A stretch of 64,000 bases of DNA. It comes from Prevotella sp. Lineage in GTDB: Bacteria; Bacteroidota; Bacteroidia; Bacteroidales; Bacteroidaceae. The first letter of the stretch is position 1. The number at the start of each line of letters is the position of its first letter. Below are positions 14,658 through 23,098 of this stretch, one piece after another. Where the stretch lies: the NCBI GenBank assembly GCA_024688365.1, contig JAILEG010000033.1, positions 62,001 through 126,000 of the forward strand, written 5' to 3'. A program made the position numbers and the translations under genes. Below the pieces are notes generated by a model. It did no database searches. It was given only the letters and a program-made list of their open reading frames with translations, and was not told the DNA's origin.

Positions 14658-17594
14658 ATGAAACTAACAATTCAAAATAAACTCTCGGGACTCATCATCT
14701 TCCTGATGATGCTGTTCTGCAGCAATGTGTCGGCGCAGGACTTTACCGCCAGCGGTATGGTTGTCGATACCGATCACGAACCCCTTATCGGTGCCACGGT
14801 GAGCGTGGTGGGTGGTAAGGTAGGTGCCATCACCGATATTGACGGCAACTTCACCTTGCAGTGCAAGGAGGGATCGATGCTCGAAATATCCTACGTGGGT
14901 TATACCAGCCGTCAGGTGCAGGCTGCGAAGGGCCTGAACATCGTAATGGAAGAGGATGCCAAGACGCTCGATGAGGTGACCGTCGTGGGTGTAGGTTACG
15001 GCAAGATGCGTAAGAGTGACCTTACCGGAGCCATCTCCTCCGTCAGCTCCAAGGACATGAAACAGGGTGTCATCACCTCCACCGAGCAGCTTCTGCAGGG
15101 TAAGGTGGCGGGTCTCTCCATCGTCCAGAGTTCTGGAGCTGTTGAGTCAGGAGCCTCTATCCGTCTGCGTGGCGGCACGTCACTCTCAGCCAGCAACGGT
15201 CCGCTGGTCGTTGTCGATGGTATTCCGGGTGTTGACATCAACTCAGTACAGCCCTCAGAGATTGTCAGCATGGATGTCCTAAAGGATGCCTCAGCCGCTG
15301 CCATCTACGGTTCACGTGGTGCCAACGGTGTCATCATCATCACCACCAACCGCCAGGGGTCCGACACGGAGGTGAACACCATCCAGTATAATGGATACGT
15401 GGCATTTGCCTCACCGGCCAAACGGCTTGACCTCCTCTCTGCCGACCAGTGGCGCGGCTATGTCCGCTCAACGGGCAATATGGGCGCACTGGACTACGGC
15501 GCAAGCACTGACTGGCAGGAAGAGCTGATGCGCACAGCCATCTCCCACGGACATAACGTCAATTTCTCCTCATCAAAGAAGAACCACGGCTATCGTGCCA
15601 GCTTCACTTACAACAATAACCAGGGCATCATTGAGCGCAACACCATGAACCGCCTTGCCGGATCGCTCTCAGCTTACCAGACAGGACTCAACGGCCGTCT
15701 GCGTCTGGATGAGGGTATCAATGCCAACTTCGACAGCTGGCATCCTGTCGACAGCCGTATCTTTGAGCGCATGACCAATCTTCAGCCCACCTTCCCTGTC
15801 CGCAATCCGGACGGAAGCTACGCACAGCTGAACGGAACGAACACCGAGAATCCCGTGGAGCTGAACGACAACCGCACGGAGGACCGCAAGCGTCACCGTT
15901 TCCTTGGCTATCTGAAGGCTGAACTCTCCATCATTGACGGGCTGACAGCCACGGTCAACACCTCCTACGAGTGGAACCAGTCGAAAGGCGGACTCTACAA
16001 GCCGACATACGCACGCATGGAAGGACAGAGCGAGCATGGCTGGGGACAGCGTCTCTATGAAGACTATACCAACAAGCAGCTCGAACTCTACCTTACCTAC
16101 GACAAGAAATTTGCCGATATTCACCATCTGAACGTCATGGCAGGTTACTCTTACCTTGACAATACCTACGAGGGTTTCAGCTCCACCCGTTCGGGCTTCG
16201 ACTCGGATGCCTTCGGATACAACAACCTTGCTGCCGGCACTGACTATCGTCAGCATGATGTAGGCTCTTACAAGGGCGATTCAAAGCTCATTTCCTTCTT
16301 CGGCCGTGTCAACTACAGTCTCCTTGACCGTTATATGCTCACGGCGACCATCCGCGATGACGGCTCTTCCCGTTTCGGTGAGAACCATAAGTGGGGTGTC
16401 TTCCCATCCGTCTCCCTTGCATGGCGCATCTCTGAGGAACCGTTCATGGCTTCCACACGCAGCTGGCTTGACAATCTGAAGCTCCGTGCAGGCTTCGGTG
16501 TGACGGGTAACCAGAACGGTATCGGCGAATACAAGTCACTCTCTATCCTCTCGGCATCAGGAGCCGCCTACTATGACGGGACAACAGGCACTTGGAAAAA
16601 CTCGTACACGCAGATTCAGAATGCCAATCCTGACCTCAAGTGGGAGTCAACGGCACAGTGGAACCTCGGACTTGACTTCTCTGTCTTCAACAGGCTGAAC
16701 GGTACGCTGGAGCTTTACTACAAGAAAACCTCCGACCTGCTCTGGACCTATCCTGTTCCGCAGCCTCCTTACCTTGTCGGCACCATGCTTGCCAACGTAG
16801 GCGACCTGGTCAACAAGGGATTTGAGCTGACCCTTGGCTACAAGGTGCTGCGCACAAAGGACTGGACACTCGATGCCAACATGTCAGTTGCCTATAACCA
16901 TCAGGAAATCACGAAGCTCTCCAATGACCAGTATCAGGCTGTGGGCCTGCAGGCTGGCTCGCTGCACAACGTCCGCGGTATGTCTGACATCTACTCACAG
17001 GTCATCAGGGAAGGCTACCCCGCAGGTGCTTTCTGGGGCCCTCACTGCACAGGCATCTCAGAGGATGGGAAGTACATTCTTGACAGGGATGAGGACGGAA
17101 AGGTGAAGGAGGGCTATCTTGGCTCAGCCATGCCGAAGTGGAACCTCGGTGTCTCGCTGAGTGCCGCATGGCGCAACTTCGATGCCAGCGTGGCAGCCTA
17201 CGGCATGTTCGGGCAGAAGGTGCTGAACGTGAGCCGTATGGTCATGTATGACCCCACCCGCTTCCCGTCACAGAACACGCTCGATGACTTCATGGAGAGC
17301 GGCATCACTGACAACCCCACCTTCTCTGACTATTTCATTGAGAATGGCGACTTCTTCCGCCTGCAGTCGCTCACGTTGGGCTATTCTCTCCCCACTGACC
17401 TCATCAAGAAGATGGGTCTGAGCCGCCTGCGCCTCTATGTCACGGGTGAGAACCTCTTCTGCATCACGGGCTACAAGGGCATTGACCCTGAGGTCAGCGT
17501 GCCTGACAACGTGCTGAACTCACCGGGTATCGACTTCTTCAACAGCTACCCACGCCCACGCACGTTCTCCATCGGTCTGAACGTAGGTTTCTGA
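14658..17594 (+). CDS. SusC-like TonB-dependent outer-membrane transporter
   Basis: Outer-membrane importer for oligosaccharides that works with the SusD lipoprotein encoded next to it. 978 residues. Signal peptide to about residue 26 (SNVSAQ), carboxypeptidase-D regulatory-like domain about 29-115 (GMVVDTDHEPLIGATVSV...GYTSRQV), TonB-box-like DEVTVVGVGYG near 106, plug domain to about 230 with the SusC signature DVLKDASAAAIYGSRGANGVI, then the 22-strand barrel, ending in aromatic VGF. susD starts 36 bp downstream. Substrate is inferred from the linked glycosidases, likely alpha-glucan oligomers. Confidence 0.96.
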   Translation: MKLTIQNKLSGLIIFLMMLFCSNVSAQDFTASGMVVDTDHEPLIGATVSVVGGKVGAITDIDGNFTLQCKEGSMLEISYVGYTSRQVQAAKGLNIVMEEDAKTLDEVTVVGVGYGKMRKSDLTGAISSVSSKDMKQGVITSTEQLLQGKVAGLSIVQSSGAVESGASIRLRGGTSLSASNGPLVVVDGIPGVDINSVQPSEIVSMDVLKDASAAAIYGSRGANGVIIITTNRQGSDTEVNTIQYNGYVAFASPAKRLDLLSADQWRGYVRSTGNMGALDYGASTDWQEELMRTAISHGHNVNFSSSKKNHGYRASFTYNNNQGIIERNTMNRLAGSLSAYQTGLNGRLRLDEGINANFDSWHPVDSRIFERMTNLQPTFPVRNPDGSYAQLNGTNTENPVELNDNRTEDRKRHRFLGYLKAELSIIDGLTATVNTSYEWNQSKGGLYKPTYARMEGQSEHGWGQRLYEDYTNKQLELYLTYDKKFADIHHLNVMAGYSYLDNTYEGFSSTRSGFDSDAFGYNNLAAGTDYRQHDVGSYKGDSKLISFFGRVNYSLLDRYMLTATIRDDGSSRFGENHKWGVFPSVSLAWRISEEPFMASTRSWLDNLKLRAGFGVTGNQNGIGEYKSLSILSASGAAYYDGTTGTWKNSYTQIQNANPDLKWESTAQWNLGLDFSVFNRLNGTLELYYKKTSDLLWTYPVPQPPYLVGTMLANVGDLVNKGFELTLGYKVLRTKDWTLDANMSVAYNHQEITKLSNDQYQAVGLQAGSLHNVRGMSDIYSQVIREGYPAGAFWGPHCTGISEDGKYILDRDEDGKVKEGYLGSAMPKWNLGVSLSAAWRNFDASVAAYGMFGQKVLNVSRMVMYDPTRFPSQNTLDDFMESGITDNPTFSDYFIENGDFFRLQSLTLGYSLPTDLIKKMGLSRLRLYVTGENLFCITGYKGIDPEVSVPDNVLNSPGIDFFNSYPRPRTFSIGLNVGF

Positions 17595-17630
17595 TGACAG
17601 TAAAACAAACTTTATAAGACTATACCAATT

Positions 17631-19193
17631 ATGAAACGATTGAATATCAGCATATCAAACATCCTTCCCCGGCGGAAGGCTTGGCTGGGAGCCGGGCTGT
17701 TGATTGCCCTTACTTCCTGCACGGATCTTAACGAGACACTCTATGACAAGGTGTCAATGGACGACTATGGCAAGAACCAGTCGGAGGTTGCCACCATCAC
17801 CGGCGGTGCCTATGCCACGCTTCGCGGCTATGGGGCTGACACCCCTGAGGGGAATACGGTCATTTGCTATCCTACGTGTGAGTATGTATTCTTCACTCAG
17901 GAATGCTCAAGCGATGAGGCCTGCATCCCGACCCGTGGCACTGACTGGTTTGATGGTGGCCGCTATCAGCAGTTCCAGCGTCACAACTGGGATGCCTCCA
18001 ACACAGGTATCCTCTCCATCTGGCGTTACAACTTCACCGGAGTGTCAAAGGTCAATGCCATCATCTACCAGGTGGAGAAAAGCGGGCTGACCGATGAGGA
18101 CAAGAAGGTCGTTGAGGCAGAGCTGCGCGGGCTGCGTGCCTATTACTATTACAACCTCCTTGACTGCTTCGGAAACGTGCCCATCTCAACCGACTTCACG
18201 GAGAAGCAGCTGCCGACCAACTCCTCCCGTCAGGAGGTCTTTGAGTTCGTTGAGAAGGAACTCAAGGACATCCTGCCGCTGCTTCCGTCAGGCATAACCT
18301 ACGGACGCTTCACGCAGAACGTAGCCAACACGCTCCTGGCACGCCTCTATCTCAACGCCGAGGTCTACACGGGCAAGCCCCGCTGGCAGGACTGTCTCGA
18401 TGCCTGTGACAAGGTGCAGGGCTACAGTCTGACACCTAACTACAAGGCAAGTTTCGCCATTCAGAACGAGAAGTCGCCTGAAATTATCTTCGCCATCCCC
18501 TATGACCACAAGCAGGGGACTGTGGGCAACTATCTGCCCAGCATGACCTATCACTACAACCAGAAGCTGGCATTCGACCCCGCAGGTGTCTACCAGTGGT
18601 GTGGCAACGGTATCTGTGCCCAGCCAGGGCTCTACTCCTCATTTGATGAGAAGGATGTGCGCCGCAACTGCATCCTCATCGGTCAGCAGTACAGTGCCAA
18701 GGACGGATCTGAGGTGCTTATGGACAACGGCGAGCCCCTGAACTATACCGAGAACATTGACAACTTTGAGAATGCCGCGCAGAATGCCGGTGCCCGTCTC
18801 GACAAGTATGAGTGGAGTGCCACTGATGCCTGGGAGCGTGACAATGACTGGGTGCTGATGCGCTATGCGGAGATACTGATGATGCAGGCGGAGTGCAATT
18901 TCCGTCTGGGATACACGCAGACAGCCCTCACTTACATCAACCAGATCAGGCAGCGTGCGGGCCTTGATGACCTCACGACGCTCACCCTTGACGACATTGA
19001 CACGGAGTGGAAGCATGAGTTCATCTTTGAGAACCTGCGCCGTACCACCAACATCCGCTTCGGAACCTACTTCCAGGCATGGTGGGAGAAGCCTGCTGAT
19101 GCCGCTGACCATCACACGGGTATCTACCCCATCCCGAAGGTGGAGCTGGAGAAGAACCCGAACCTGAAGCAGAATCCAGGCTATGAGTCTTAG
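17631..19193 (+). CDS. SusD-like nutrient-binding lipoprotein
   Basis: Surface lipoprotein lid of the SusC transporter. 520 residues, hydrophobic leader ending in lipobox ALTSC with Cys30. Typical SusD features are present: ELRGLRAYYYYNLLDCFGNVP near 165-185 (TPR-like scaffold), LMRYAEILMMQAEC near 405, and the C-terminal NPNLKQNPGY ending. Sequence around 75-100 (TCEYVFFTQECSSDEACIPTRG) fits the ligand-binding loop region. Follows susC closely and is separated from the next gene by repeat array B. Confidence 0.96.
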   Translation: MKRLNISISNILPRRKAWLGAGLLIALTSCTDLNETLYDKVSMDDYGKNQSEVATITGGAYATLRGYGADTPEGNTVICYPTCEYVFFTQECSSDEACIPTRGTDWFDGGRYQQFQRHNWDASNTGILSIWRYNFTGVSKVNAIIYQVEKSGLTDEDKKVVEAELRGLRAYYYYNLLDCFGNVPISTDFTEKQLPTNSSRQEVFEFVEKELKDILPLLPSGITYGRFTQNVANTLLARLYLNAEVYTGKPRWQDCLDACDKVQGYSLTPNYKASFAIQNEKSPEIIFAIPYDHKQGTVGNYLPSMTYHYNQKLAFDPAGVYQWCGNGICAQPGLYSSFDEKDVRRNCILIGQQYSAKDGSEVLMDNGEPLNYTENIDNFENAAQNAGARLDKYEWSATDAWERDNDWVLMRYAEILMMQAECNFRLGYTQTALTYINQIRQRAGLDDLTTLTLDDIDTEWKHEFIFENLRRTTNIRFGTYFQAWWEKPADAADHHTGIYPIPKVELEKNPNLKQNPGYES

Positions 19194-19238
19194 GGCTGAG
19201 GGTGACTATGCCCTTGTGGAATCCTTTTCTATGCTGCA

Positions 19239-19262
19239 GGGGGCATGATCCGTCATGCCCTC
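19239..19262 (+). terminator. Hairpin after susD
   Basis: GGGCATGA (19241-19248) and TCATGCCC (19253-19260) form a perfect 8-bp stem with a TCCG loop, about 48 bases after the susD stop. There is no T run, so partial attenuation or 3'-end protection is as likely as full termination. Confidence 0.45.
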
Positions 19263-19301
19263 TCATAGAGCAAGATAATGGAAATATGAGCTTCTGCATC
19301 T

Positions 19302-19542
19302 TTAAAGTTGCCCTTTTGAGATGCAGAAGCTGCCCTTTCAGACCATAATAGCTGCCCTTTTGATATAATAAATAATCTATTTTTAGTTATAAAATAAATT
19401 AAAAATAAGATATAAATAAATTAATAATCAGTATAAAATAAATTAATATTGAAATGAAAATAATATAAAAACAAATATAAGAAGGCTGCTTTTAAGGTCT
19501 GAAAGGGCATCTCTTACATCTCAAAAGGGCATCTTTGGGATT
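19302..19542. repeat. 22-bp-pitch repeat array B with inverted arms and AT core
   Basis: Left-arm units carry TTGCCC or CTGCCC at 19308, 19330 and 19352. The core carries AAATTA at 19396, 19418 and 19440, with positions 19374 and 19462 in phase but degenerate. The right arm has a unit near 19484 (one base short) and GGGCAT at 19505 and 19527. It lies between susD and the GH71/99-like gene, inside what would otherwise be one operon, and no consensus promoter is seen after it. Confidence 0.9.
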
Positions 19543-19633
19543 CTTTCAAGAGGCTTTTGCCCTCCCAACAGGCAGTTTTAAACTTTTTCCTGAACATTCA
19601 TCCTGACCATTAACAACTATAAAAGAAAGAGAT

Positions 19634-20854
19634 ATGAAGATAAAATCAATTTTCCCCTTGGCAGCTGCCTCCGCCCTGCTGATGGCATCCTGTGCCGACA
19701 GCTACGAGGGTGCGCCTGTAAAAGGCAGTGACGCACAGGCATCGGCGCAGGTCGCTCCTGTCGCCGTGGCGAAGACCAATCAGATGCAGGTCTATGCCCA
19801 TTTCATGCCGTGGTTTGAGACCAGCACGTCAAACAAGCTCAACGAGGGCAAGTGGGGCTATCACTGGACGATGGCAAACTGCGACCCTGACAAGACAGAT
19901 GCCAGCGGCAAGCGTGAGATAGCCTCCCACTACTATCCGCTCACAGGGCCCTATGCCAGTGGCGATGAGGCCGTGCTGGACTATCAGTGCCTGCTCATGA
20001 AGTATGCCGGACTGGACGGTGTGATGGTCGACTGGTACGGTGTGAACAGCGACAACACCGTTGCCCGCCACAAGTCGAACACCGAGGCTCTCTTCCGCGC
20101 GCTGAAGCGGGCCGGACTGAAGATGAGCATCGTCTATGAGGACAATGCCCTCTCCGGAGCCTCCGACAAGGTTACGGCGGCCCGTCAGGACATGCGCTAT
20201 CTGGCAGAGACCTTCTTCAAGGATGACAGCTACGTGAAAGTGAATGGCCGTCCGCTCCTGCTTGACTTCGGTCCGCAGCAGATGGTGACGGGGAAGGACT
20301 GGTACCGCACGTTCTCCATCCTCTCCCAGCAGCCAATGTTCCTCGTCCTCAACGGTCACATCAACCTTGCCAATGAGGGTAGCTACGGGAAGAACGCACA
20401 GGGCGAGTACACGTGGGTGAACCCATCGCCCGATTATGCTGATGCGAAGAAGTTTGAGTGCTATGTCGGTGGTGCCATGCCAGGTTTCCATGACTACTAC
20501 AGGCAGGGAGGTGCAGGAGACGGATACACCACGTACGACAGTGAGAACGGGGCTCTTTTCCAGCGTCAGCTCGACGCTGCCAAGACAGCCGGGCTTTCTT
20601 ACCTGCAGGTCAGCACGTGGAATGACTATGGCGAGGGAACGACCATTGAGCCTACACTGGAGTATGGCTACAAGTACCTTGTCATGCTGCAGCAGTTCAC
20701 GGGTGTAAGCTATCAGCAGGCCGACCTTGAGCTTATCTACCGCTGGTACCAGGCCCGCACGGCCCATCCGGGAAGTGAGAAGGTGGCGGAGGCCTACAAT
20801 GCCCTTGTTCAGCTGAAGACAGCCGAGGCAAAGGCAATACTTGATAATATTTAA
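19634..20854 (+). CDS. GH71/GH99-like glycoside hydrolase lipoprotein
   Basis: Predicted surface or periplasmic lipoprotein (lipobox LMASC, Cys20) with a single catalytic domain of about 370 residues. The sequence has the opening QVYAHFMPWFET near residue 55, then GVMVDWYG near 135, and a late WNDYGEGTTIEP near 320, the pattern of the GH71/GH99-like TIM-barrel group. GH71 enzymes are alpha-1,3-glucanases, GH99 are endo-alpha-mannosidases; with a GH87-like enzyme in the same locus, alpha-1,3-glucanase is the better guess (inference). The GH97 gene starts 15 bp after it, so the two are co-transcribed. Confidence 0.8.
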   Translation: MKIKSIFPLAAASALLMASCADSYEGAPVKGSDAQASAQVAPVAVAKTNQMQVYAHFMPWFETSTSNKLNEGKWGYHWTMANCDPDKTDASGKREIASHYYPLTGPYASGDEAVLDYQCLLMKYAGLDGVMVDWYGVNSDNTVARHKSNTEALFRALKRAGLKMSIVYEDNALSGASDKVTAARQDMRYLAETFFKDDSYVKVNGRPLLLDFGPQQMVTGKDWYRTFSILSQQPMFLVLNGHINLANEGSYGKNAQGEYTWVNPSPDYADAKKFECYVGGAMPGFHDYYRQGGAGDGYTTYDSENGALFQRQLDAAKTAGLSYLQVSTWNDYGEGTTIEPTLEYGYKYLVMLQQFTGVSYQQADLELIYRWYQARTAHPGSEKVAEAYNALVQLKTAEAKAILDNI

Positions 20855-20869
20855 CGTTAATATGCCAAT

Positions 20870-22903
20870 ATGAGACAAAAACTGACTATCAACATCCTTT
20901 TGCTTCTCTGCCTTGCGCTCCTTCCGTTGACGGCAGGCGCAAAGCAGGAAGCTGCGGTGAGCTCGCCATCAGGCAACCTCACGCTGACGGCCGGCATTGA
21001 CCGGGCAGGCCGTCCTTACTATACGCTGAACCGCGGGAAGGAAGCCATCCTGCTGCCCTCAGCTCTCGGACTGAGACTGAAGGACGGCAGCCTTGACCGT
21101 GACTTCCGCATCACGGGTTTCTCCCGTGCCACAAAAGACGAGACATGGGAAGAGCCGTGGGGTGAGGAGACCAGCGTGCGCAACCACTACAACGAGCTTA
21201 CCATGCAGCTTCAGCAGCGCAAGGGGCTGCAACGCCGGCTGACTGTCGTCTTCCGGCTCTTTGATGACGGTATGGGGTTCCGTTATGTCTTTCCTGAGCA
21301 GAAGAACCTGAAGGACTTTGTCATCATGGATGAGGAGACGGAGTTCTGCTTCAAGGGCGACCCTGAGGCATGGACGCTGCCCTTTGATGCTGACTACTTT
21401 GAGGGACTTTGGACCAAGGCTCCGCTGAGCAGGAAGCAGAAGGTATGTACCCCTGTGACCATAGAGGCAAAAAACGACCTTTACATGATGCTCCATGAGG
21501 CCAACCTTACTGACTATGCATCACTCAACGTCAAGCCCGTAGAGGTGAAGGACGGTAACGTGAGGCTGAAGGCCGAGCTGGTTCCGTGGTCAACGGGTGA
21601 GCTGGTGTTCGCCAAGACTCCGTTCGTCTCTCCGTGGCGCATGCTCTCCGTGGAGACGACACCGGGAGGGCTGATTGCCAACCGTGTGATGCTGAACCTC
21701 TATGACCCGTGTAAGATTGCAGATACATCATGGCTCACGACAGGTAAGTACGTGGGTGTGTGGTGGTCTTATCACATGCAGACAGCCACATGGGCGCAGG
21801 GCCCGAAGCATGGTGCCACAACTGCCAATACGAGACGCTACATTGACTTCGCCGCAAGGCATGGCTTCAAGGGCGTGCTTGTGGAGGGATGGAACTATGG
21901 CTGGGACGGCGACTGGGGCAAGGAGGGCGACAGGTTCTCCTTCACCAAGCCTTATCCTGACTATGACTTTGACGGCCTGCAGAAGTATGCACGCTCAAAG
22001 GGTGTGTCGCTCATCGCCCACAACGAGACGGGCGGTGCTGCCAAGAACTATGAGAACCAGCTTGAGGAGGCATTCAGCCTCTATGAGCGGATGGGCATCA
22101 AGGCCATCAAGACGGGCTATGTCAATCCTGTGATGGACGGCAAGGAGCTGCAGCACTCACAGTATGGCGTGCGCCATTACCGCAAGGTGATAGAGACGGC
22201 TGCCCGGCATCACATCATGGTGGTCAACCATGAGCCTGCCATGCCTACCGGCCTGCAACGCACTTATCCTAACCTTATCTCAGGTGAGGGGGTCCGCGGG
22301 CAGGAATGGAATGCCTGGGATGCGAATGGCGGCAATCCGCCTTACCACCTCTGCGTCATTCCGTTCACCCGTCAGCTGGCTGGACCGATTGACTTCACGC
22401 CGGGTATCTTCAACCTGGAGGGACGTGTCTATCCCCAGACGCATCCCCACACCACGCTGGCGAAGCAGCTGGCTGAGTACATTGTCATCTATGCACCTTG
22501 GCAGATGGCTGCTGACGAGATTGAGAACTATGAGCATCAGCCTGCCTTCGCCTTCATTGAGAGTGTCCCGACCAACTGGCAGCGCACCCTGGTGCCGATG
22601 GCTGAGATTGGCAAGTACATTGTCACGGCACGCAAGGATCGTGACAGTGAGAACTGGTTTGTGGGCGGACTGACCGATGAGAATGCCCGTGACCTGAGAC
22701 TCAGGCTCGACTTCCTCACACCCGGCGCGTCCTACAAGGCTGTCATCTACAAGGACGGGCCTGATGCCGAGTATGATAAAAATCCTTATTCCATGACGAT
22801 AGACCAGCGGATGGTTGACCATGAGGCTGTACTTGACCTGCACTTGGCCAAGAGTGGCGGTTTTGCCATTCAGCTGGTTAGGGTGGATAAGAGCGGTAAC
22901 TGA
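20870..22903 (+). CDS. GH97 alpha-glucosidase, inverting type
   Basis: Periplasmic exo-acting alpha-glucosidase of the SusB family; it would release glucose from imported alpha-gluco-oligosaccharides. 677 residues with a signal peptide ending near GAKQ. Aligning by eye to Bacteroides thetaiotaomicron SusB, the three glutamates that define the inverting subgroup are present with matching spacing: Glu386 (HNETGG), Glu455 (NHEP) and Glu479 (RGQEWNAW), equivalent to SusB Glu439, Glu508 and Glu532. The aspartate nucleophile of retaining GH97 enzymes is absent (KTGYVNP). Last gene of the locus, before a strong terminator. Confidence 0.95.
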   Translation: MRQKLTINILLLLCLALLPLTAGAKQEAAVSSPSGNLTLTAGIDRAGRPYYTLNRGKEAILLPSALGLRLKDGSLDRDFRITGFSRATKDETWEEPWGEETSVRNHYNELTMQLQQRKGLQRRLTVVFRLFDDGMGFRYVFPEQKNLKDFVIMDEETEFCFKGDPEAWTLPFDADYFEGLWTKAPLSRKQKVCTPVTIEAKNDLYMMLHEANLTDYASLNVKPVEVKDGNVRLKAELVPWSTGELVFAKTPFVSPWRMLSVETTPGGLIANRVMLNLYDPCKIADTSWLTTGKYVGVWWSYHMQTATWAQGPKHGATTANTRRYIDFAARHGFKGVLVEGWNYGWDGDWGKEGDRFSFTKPYPDYDFDGLQKYARSKGVSLIAHNETGGAAKNYENQLEEAFSLYERMGIKAIKTGYVNPVMDGKELQHSQYGVRHYRKVIETAARHHIMVVNHEPAMPTGLQRTYPNLISGEGVRGQEWNAWDANGGNPPYHLCVIPFTRQLAGPIDFTPGIFNLEGRVYPQTHPHTTLAKQLAEYIVIYAPWQMAADEIENYEHQPAFAFIESVPTNWQRTLVPMAEIGKYIVTARKDRDSENWFVGGLTDENARDLRLRLDFLTPGASYKAVIYKDGPDAEYDKNPYSMTIDQRMVDHEAVLDLHLAKSGGFAIQLVRVDKSGN

Positions 22904-22964
22904 CTGTTGCCAGGGGCATTGGCAGCACATCTGTCTTGACTTTCTCTCACCCTTAAGATAAAGG

Positions 22965-23010
22965 AAAGGGCTTCCGTTCCATCGTAGTCACGATGGCGGA
23001 GGCCCTTTTC
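22965..23010 (+). terminator. Rho-independent terminator of the polysaccharide locus
   Basis: AAAGGGCTTCCG (22965) pairs with CGGAGGCCCTTTT, and an inner CCATCGT/ACGATGG stem closes on a four-base loop. The long hairpin ends in a short T run. Confidence 0.85.
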
Positions 23011-23044
23011 AGTTGAAGAAAACTGATTATATGATTGAATATAA

Positions 23045-23076
23045 TTTGGTGGATAAGTAATGATGTCTTAACTTTG
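23045..23076 (+). promoter_or_regulatory. Promoter of the outer-membrane receptor gene
   Basis: TTTG (23045-23048), 20-bp spacer, TAACTTTG (23069-23076), then CACC; start codon 23 bases on. Close to the consensus. Confidence 0.85.
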
Positions 23077-23098
23077 CACCCGTTAAAACGAAAGAAAC

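Noticed and set aside
19829..20878. 349-codon antisense ORF across the GH71/99-like gene
   Set aside because: The forward frame has a signal peptide and family motifs; the antisense product is low in structure and unrecognisable.
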